A stretch of DNA of 64,000 nt from Toxonevra muliebris (lineage: Eukaryota > Arthropoda > Insecta > Diptera > Pallopteridae). The stretch is from contig OY829328.1 of NCBI GenBank assembly GCA_963691655.1, positions 11,362,704 through 11,426,703 on the forward strand. The letters are read 5' to 3'. The position numbers and the translations under genes are program-made. Shown piece after piece: positions 59,287 to 64,000 of this stretch (positions are counted from its first letter, which is position 1; every line of letters begins with the position of its first letter). The notes under the pieces are model-generated. The model made no database searches, had not been told where the DNA came from, and saw only the letters and a program-made list of their open reading frames with translations.

Positions 59287-59832
59287 GGGGTTATATGCAG
59301 TTAGAATTAGACAATTGTAATGTATAAATATTCTTGAACTGACAAGCATATTTGTAAAGATGAATTCACTATGTGTAAAAAGCTTTTAAAAATTTGAACA
59401 CGTTTTTCTTAAAGTCAGTGAGCAAAGTTTCTCAAAAACGGCTGAACCGATTAGTAATTAATCGAAGGATTTATGTTCCCGATAAATATTTATCAACTTA
59501 TAAAGAATTAAAGGCCAAAATTGTCATCAAGAATCAATATTTTTTTTTTTTTTGTAAAGCCGCCATTTTGTTAAAAATTATTTTGATTATTCCTTCGATC
59601 AATTATTCACTTATTTTGGATGATGCAATCCAGAGATATCGTGCTCACTGCAAGACGTCTGTTTTAAAGGATTTCCCGGAGATCATCTACAGAAGCTTTA
59701 AAAATTATTATTATAAGAAAAAAAAATTGCTGATAGAGTTAAACATTTTTTATGTAAATTCGATAAAGTGCCTTTTCAGAAAAAATGCTTGAAAAATCAT
59801 TTTTTTTCAGTGCCCTAAGTGCGTATAACCCC
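59287..59832. mobile_element. 546-bp MITE with TTAA flanks and GGGGTTATA ends
   Basis: TTAA at 59283-59286 and 59833-59836 flanks inverted ends GGGGTTATATGCAGTTAG and CTAAGTGCGTATAACCCC, matching at 16 of 18 positions. The interior includes AAAACGGCTGAACCGATT, a motif seen in many fly MITEs. An open frame at 59394-59792 has no ATG start and no domain. TTAA duplication fits piggyBac- or Kolobok-type transposition; the GGGG start is unlike the element at 44451. Confidence 0.75.
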
Positions 59833-59892
59833 TTAAGGTAAAATTGATTTTAAAGATAATTTTCCGGGAAAAAATTTAATACTGTGATAAAA

Positions 59893-59936
59893 ATAGAAAC
59901 TAAGAAAAGGAAATATAGAAACTAAGAAAAGGAAAT
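59893..59936. repeat. Exact 22-bp tandem duplication
   Basis: ATAGAAACTAAGAAAAGG with AAAT occurs twice back to back (59893-59914 and 59915-59936). Confidence 0.9.
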
Positions 59937-60126
59937 ATGCATAAAATATAAATTTAATATTGTAAATTTCTGCAAAGAAGTTTTTCCCAAGAATATTAAA
60001 GCTGTAATCTGCAATATGTTTTGATATTATAATGAGGCAAATAGCAATATTATAATAGGCAAGCAGTAGCGTGGTGTCTAAGGTAGACACAACTATTTAG
60101 AAGGTATTTTGTGATACATTCAGGAC

Positions 60127-60994
60127 CAGAGCTGTAAAAGAATGCAATCAATTGAGGGAATAAGTCACAAATGAATAATAATTTTTGATTGCAGTTATTG
60201 AATGACATATTTGACTCCAAAATAAAAAATGCAATTGGAAGTCTCTTTTGGAGTCGATGATTGGTTATTCATTTAGAAAAGTCTTTGTTAGAGTCAAGGG
60301 AATGAAATCTTTTTTGAAATCATGAGACTGAATCCAAAGTCTTGACTGCTTTGAAGTCATTTGGAGCCACTTGGAGTCACTTGAAGTCACTTGGAGTCAC
60401 TTAAATACCATTGAAGTCAAATGCAGTCATTTGGAGTCAATTGCAATTTGGAGACAATTGGAGTCACTTGAAGTCTTTTGAAGTCAATTGTGATTTGGAA
60501 GTCAATTGGAGTCAGTTGAAGTCATTTGGAGTCAATTGGGGGCTTGAAGTCAATTGCAGTCATTTGGAGTCAAATGGGGATTTGAAGTCACTTGGAGTCA
60601 TTTGGAGGCAATTGGAATCAAATGACTCCAATTGAATTCAAATTGCAATTGACTTCAAGTAACTGCATTTGACTTCAAGAGTATTCAAGTTACTCCAAGT
60701 GACTTCAAGTGACTCCAAGTGACTTCAAGTGACTCCAAGTGACTTCAAAGCAGTCATGAATTTGGAGTCATAAGATTTGCAGTCTCATGATTTCAAAAAA
60801 AGACTGCACTCCCTTGACTCTAAAAAATACTTTTCGAAATGAATAACCAATTGGCGACTCCAAAAAAGACTTCCAAATGCATTTTTCACTCTGAAGCCAA
60901 ATATGTTATTCAGTAACTGCAATCATAATTGTTGGTTATTAACTGTGACTTCAAGGTATTGCAATTAAATTGATTGCATTCTTTTACAGTTCTG
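60127..60994. mobile_element. Foldback hAT-type element built of 10-bp monomers
   Basis: The left end is CAGAGCTGTAAAAGAATG and the reverse complement of the right end is CAGAACTGTAAAAGAATG. Flanks TTCAGGAC (60119-60126) and CTCAGGAC (60995-61002) match at 7 of 8 positions. The ends fit hAT. Almost the whole 868 bp is an inverted repeat centred near 60615. Each arm is mostly tandem AAGTCACTTG and GAGTCACTTG decamers with variants. Further out, blocks such as GGTTATTCATTT and GAAATCATGAGACTG are mirrored on the other side. No coding frame. Confidence 0.85.
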
Positions 60995-61002
60995 CTCAGG
61001 AC

Positions 61003-63700
61003 AAGCTTATGGATATAAGATATGTAGTTAAGGTTTCCTAATGAGCTCCAAGCCTTCTCAAGAATTTTCAAGAACCAAGAACTTAGCCGCATTTACAAAC
61101 TGATTGGAAGTTTACTTCTAAAATATTGACTTTAACTATAAATTCATAAAGAATGTTCTTACTCTGATTAGAGCTAGTTCTATTATACACAGATATTTAT
61201 TAATCCAGTTAAACGCTGCCTGCTTTCTGTAGGCTAATATTCAGTCTGAATTTACCTTGATAATTCTTGGTTTATGTTTTTTGCTAATACACATTACCAT
61301 TATAGATATTGTAATGGATAATGCTATAGCAAATAAATTTAACTTCTTTTAAGACACAACTGCCTACGGAAGGCTTAGACGAAGATTCTTTTTATGATTT
61401 TCCTCTCATTAATTTTTGTCTCCAGAACGCACAAACACCAATGCAATATTGCGTTTAAGTTTTTCTTTTGTTGGTAAATGCACGTTTAATCATTAAAATT
61501 CAAACAGAATATTTTTAAATTTTTAACGAAAATATATATTAATTACAGAAAAAAAACTATTGTAGAAAAAACTAATATTCGAACCGGTATAGCACATGAA
61601 TCAAAATTACCACTATTCTTGGAGTTTTATATAAGCAGATAAATATTGATGATGCAACCATCAAAAATTAAATTAATTTTTTTTACTATATTTAATAACA
61701 ATTTTTGGTTTTTACAAAGAGAGTGCACATAAAGGAACGAGACAAAGGTTAGCAAATGTAGGCAATTGAAATTTCAATGTAATTAACGTGCAGTTGAAAT
61801 TTAATCTAAATTGCAAAAGCAATTAAAAAAATATAATGGGAAAAATTGTAACTGAAAAGTGGAGAAAAATAAAATCTACAACGGAAATGTAGCTCATTTG
61901 ATGTTATTTATTATTGCCATGGGAAATGCAAGTAAAAAAAAGAAGCAGAAAATATATGCAATGAAATCGGATTACATCAATGCCATGGAGTACGCATAAA
62001 TTTGACTCTAAAAGTGGCTGCTTTTCCTCTTCGTTCTTTTCCTCTCTTCTACAGATAAATGCAATTTAATTTACTGCTGCTGTTACAAAATACGAAAATT
62101 AGTTAGCAGTAAAGTTAGTTTTCAAATATGCGTGTCAACAAAAGTTAATGCTGTTAATTTTGTGTTTTCTATATTCTGACATTGATTGACATTGATATTG
62201 ACATTTTACCTCAACTTTTTTGTAATGAATATTTACAAACTTCCACCAAATAACTGTCAAAAACTGTACATTATTAAAAACGGCGATTGAAACAATCGAT
62301 GGTTCAAAAATTATTGCTATCAGAGCAAAGGAAATGAGTCTAAGTATAATTTATGTAATTTACATTGCATTAAACGGATTTTAAATATTTTGCATTTCTA
62401 CCCTTTTCTATCTCACACACAAGGAAATTCGAATTATAATGGAATTATAAATTTGAGAATCAATTCAAATTATAATAAAAAAGAACTTTTTCCTTGCTTT
62501 TTATATTGTATAATTATGTATTTATGTATATTGAATAATTATATGAGACCAATTTCGTTTTCATCAACGGTTGTCTTCTTTATGAAAAATCTTTAATTGA
62601 AATGAGGAGAGAGATACACCGCTGATGAATGCATATATTGTAACCTGATTGTTTGTAATAAATGTAATTTTAATTTTTATTCTCTATTTGCGTATTTTAC
62701 ATTTTGTTATTATAGTTATAGTTTTATTGCACATTATTATTATTATTTTTGATTCATTTTTATGCTGGACTATTATTGTGCTGTAATTTATTCAATAAAC
62801 TGAAGTTGAAAAAAGGACGCGTTGGCGGCAGCTATAACAATAACTAAAATGTTTTTGTAGTTTCCAAAGATAACAAATAGAAAGAAATAAAACAAAATCA
62901 TTAACAGCTAACAAAATAACAAAAACAAAAAAAATAAATAAAAAAGGCAACTAAATTAATTGACGAAATTTTGTGTTGATTATATTTTGTGTTACGGATT
63001 TATCGTTAGAAATAAAACAAAAGAAAAAAAACAAAAAAAAAAATCAACTTTATACACTTTTTCTACATGTTTCTATTTTTATTTATTCTTGTTGCTGTTA
63101 AAGAGTCAGTCTCTTGTACATTTGCTGTATACTTCAACTGTTTTGCTACTTTGTTTCTTTTGTTTTTAAGTGGATTTTTGTAACATTTGTGTTGTTGACC
63201 TGTAAATCTATGTGTGAGTGTGCGTGTGTTTGGCCTTTACATATGAGTGTTTTATTCTTTTTGGCTATTTTCATATACGCACATACATACATTTGTATGT
63301 ATTTGTAGTGTGGATATTTTTATGAAATTTTGTTGCATGTCTTCTTATCTGTATATACATAGTTATGTACATACGCAACTCATGATGTCCTCTACTCATG
63401 AATTGTAATTAATCAGTTTATGTTTTAGGTAGTTCTAATTTTGGGTTTTATTTATTATTTGTGTGCAAAGCGCATACATACATATTTAATACATACAAGC
63501 AAACATACAATTATGAGAATATACGTGTGTAATCTTTTATTTTGTCAAATACTTAAATTTATTATTATTATTATTAGCGTTTATTATTATTTTATTGTGA
63601 AAAAGATAATTAACTGCAGTTGAAAATTACCGAAAATCTTTGTATTTTTATTTTTTATTTTTTTTGTGTATGCTATTTTTTATTTTTTTTTTATTTTCAG
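61003..63700. other. AT-rich non-coding stretch
   Basis: No supported gene. (TTA)n at 63558-63577, TATT runs near 62740-62760, CATACATA motifs near 63280-63305 and 63473-63510. Ends in a long T-rich tract that leads to the candidate exon at 63701. Confidence 0.4.
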
Positions 63701-63746
63701 TTTAAACACTAATTACTATGAGGAGGATGACCTGAATTCTTTTTAA
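63701..63746 (+). other. Candidate short terminal coding exon
   Basis: A 60-base T-rich tract ends in TTTATTTTCAG (to 63700), a very strong acceptor. With one leading base the next sequence reads LNTNYYEEDDLNSF and a stop at 63744-63746, an acidic C-terminal tail. It cannot be the direct partner of the donor at 63793 minus 10 kb (53793), because that join gives an immediate stop. It may be a chance site. Confidence 0.22.
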
Positions 63747-63749
63747 TAT

Positions 63750-64000
63750 GGGCATTTGATACGATTAAGAAGAGTTTTTGATCCATTGATTAGTTTCAAT
63801 CAAGGTGGATTGGTTGGTTAGTTAAAGTGGTGGCTGGTGCCATGAACCGAATTACCGTTTTGATAGGTGGCTTTCTTATTAGCCTGACAAGAGGATAATA
63901 TTCATCTCCACAGGTTTAGAAAGTTTGTTAACTTATTCGTGCATACTTTAGATCAGGGCTGATCAGCCAGAAGCTCAATTGGCTCATTTTCAAATTGTGT
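63750..64000. other. Window end, nothing recognised
   Basis: Less AT-rich than the preceding DNA (for example GGTGGATTGGTTGG and GGTGGCTGGTGCC). No frame or repeat assigned. Confidence 0.35.

Noticed and set aside
59394..59792. 132-codon open frame inside the TTAA element
   Set aside because: No ATG start, lysine/isoleucine/tyrosine-rich from AT bias, and it lies within a MITE with no known protein.
53765..63746. One gene joining the two candidate exons directly
   Set aside because: The donor at 53793 leaves one base of a codon; joining to 63701 gives a stop straight after. They may be unrelated or need exons between them.

Overview
The window looks like non-coding nuclear DNA from a higher fly (Diptera, Cyclorrhapha). 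The best guess is a tephritid-type fruit fly, but nothing in the sequence fixes the genus. It is very AT-rich and full of short CA, CAA, CATA and poly-A/T tracts. It carries the fossil transposon mix usual in such genomes: R1-, CR1/Jockey- and RTE-type LINEs, tRNA-derived SINEs, Tc1/mariner, hAT, piggyBac-like and Transib-like elements. I see no intact host protein gene, rRNA, functional tRNA or CRISPR array. The sequence reads as a large intron or gene-poor intergenic block. Two short exon candidates (53510-53792 and 63701-63746, both +) are the only hints of a host gene.

Layout. 0.4-9.4 kb is a dense retroelement graveyard: small inverted and direct LINE pieces, a cluster of tRNA-derived SINE heads, a SINE with clear target-site duplications inside a LINE, an R1-like LINE fragment, and a nearly full-length minus-strand LINE (about 6.06-9.3 kb). 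The ORF1 of that LINE is still fully open (415 codons) while its ORF2 is broken. Two diverged copies of a ~265-320 bp repeat lie upstream of it. 10.2-11.6 kb holds unrecognised coding-like debris and a Transib-like transposase fragment. 15.2-17.4 kb is a bounded DNA element with short terminal inverted repeats, tandem subterminal monomers and a decayed multi-exon gene ending in a DUF4806-like region. 19.0-20.6 kb is a 1.58 kb inverted-repeat element with a smaller one nested inside. 22.4 and 25.3 kb hold LINE remnants. 27.8-30.0 kb holds two different Tc1/mariner pseudogenes, the first split by a second copy of the SINE.

32.9-33.9 kb is a hAT-like element with near-matching 8-bp duplications. 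37-39 kb is dominated by low-complexity and tandem repeats. 40.6-42.0 kb holds a mariner-like transposase fragment and two LINE 3' ends. 43.9-44.3 kb is a long polypurine tract. 44.45-45.26 kb is a piggyBac-like non-autonomous element with TTAA duplications, perfect 13-bp termini and a perfect 14-bp internal inverted repeat. 46.2-46.6 kb is another SINE. From 47 to 64 kb the DNA is mostly plain AT-rich sequence, with small TTAA elements at 48.9 and 59.3 kb, a tandem array at 56.7 kb, and a striking 868-bp foldback hAT-type element at 60.1-61.0 kb whose arms are built from 10-bp monomers.

The units do not form a pathway. They record repeated insertion and decay. Two relations are worth noting. 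SINE copies sit inside other transposons. The SINE 3' tail also resembles the 3' end of a local LINE, as expected if the LINE machinery moved the SINE. Family assignments come from motif recognition by eye; no database search was possible.
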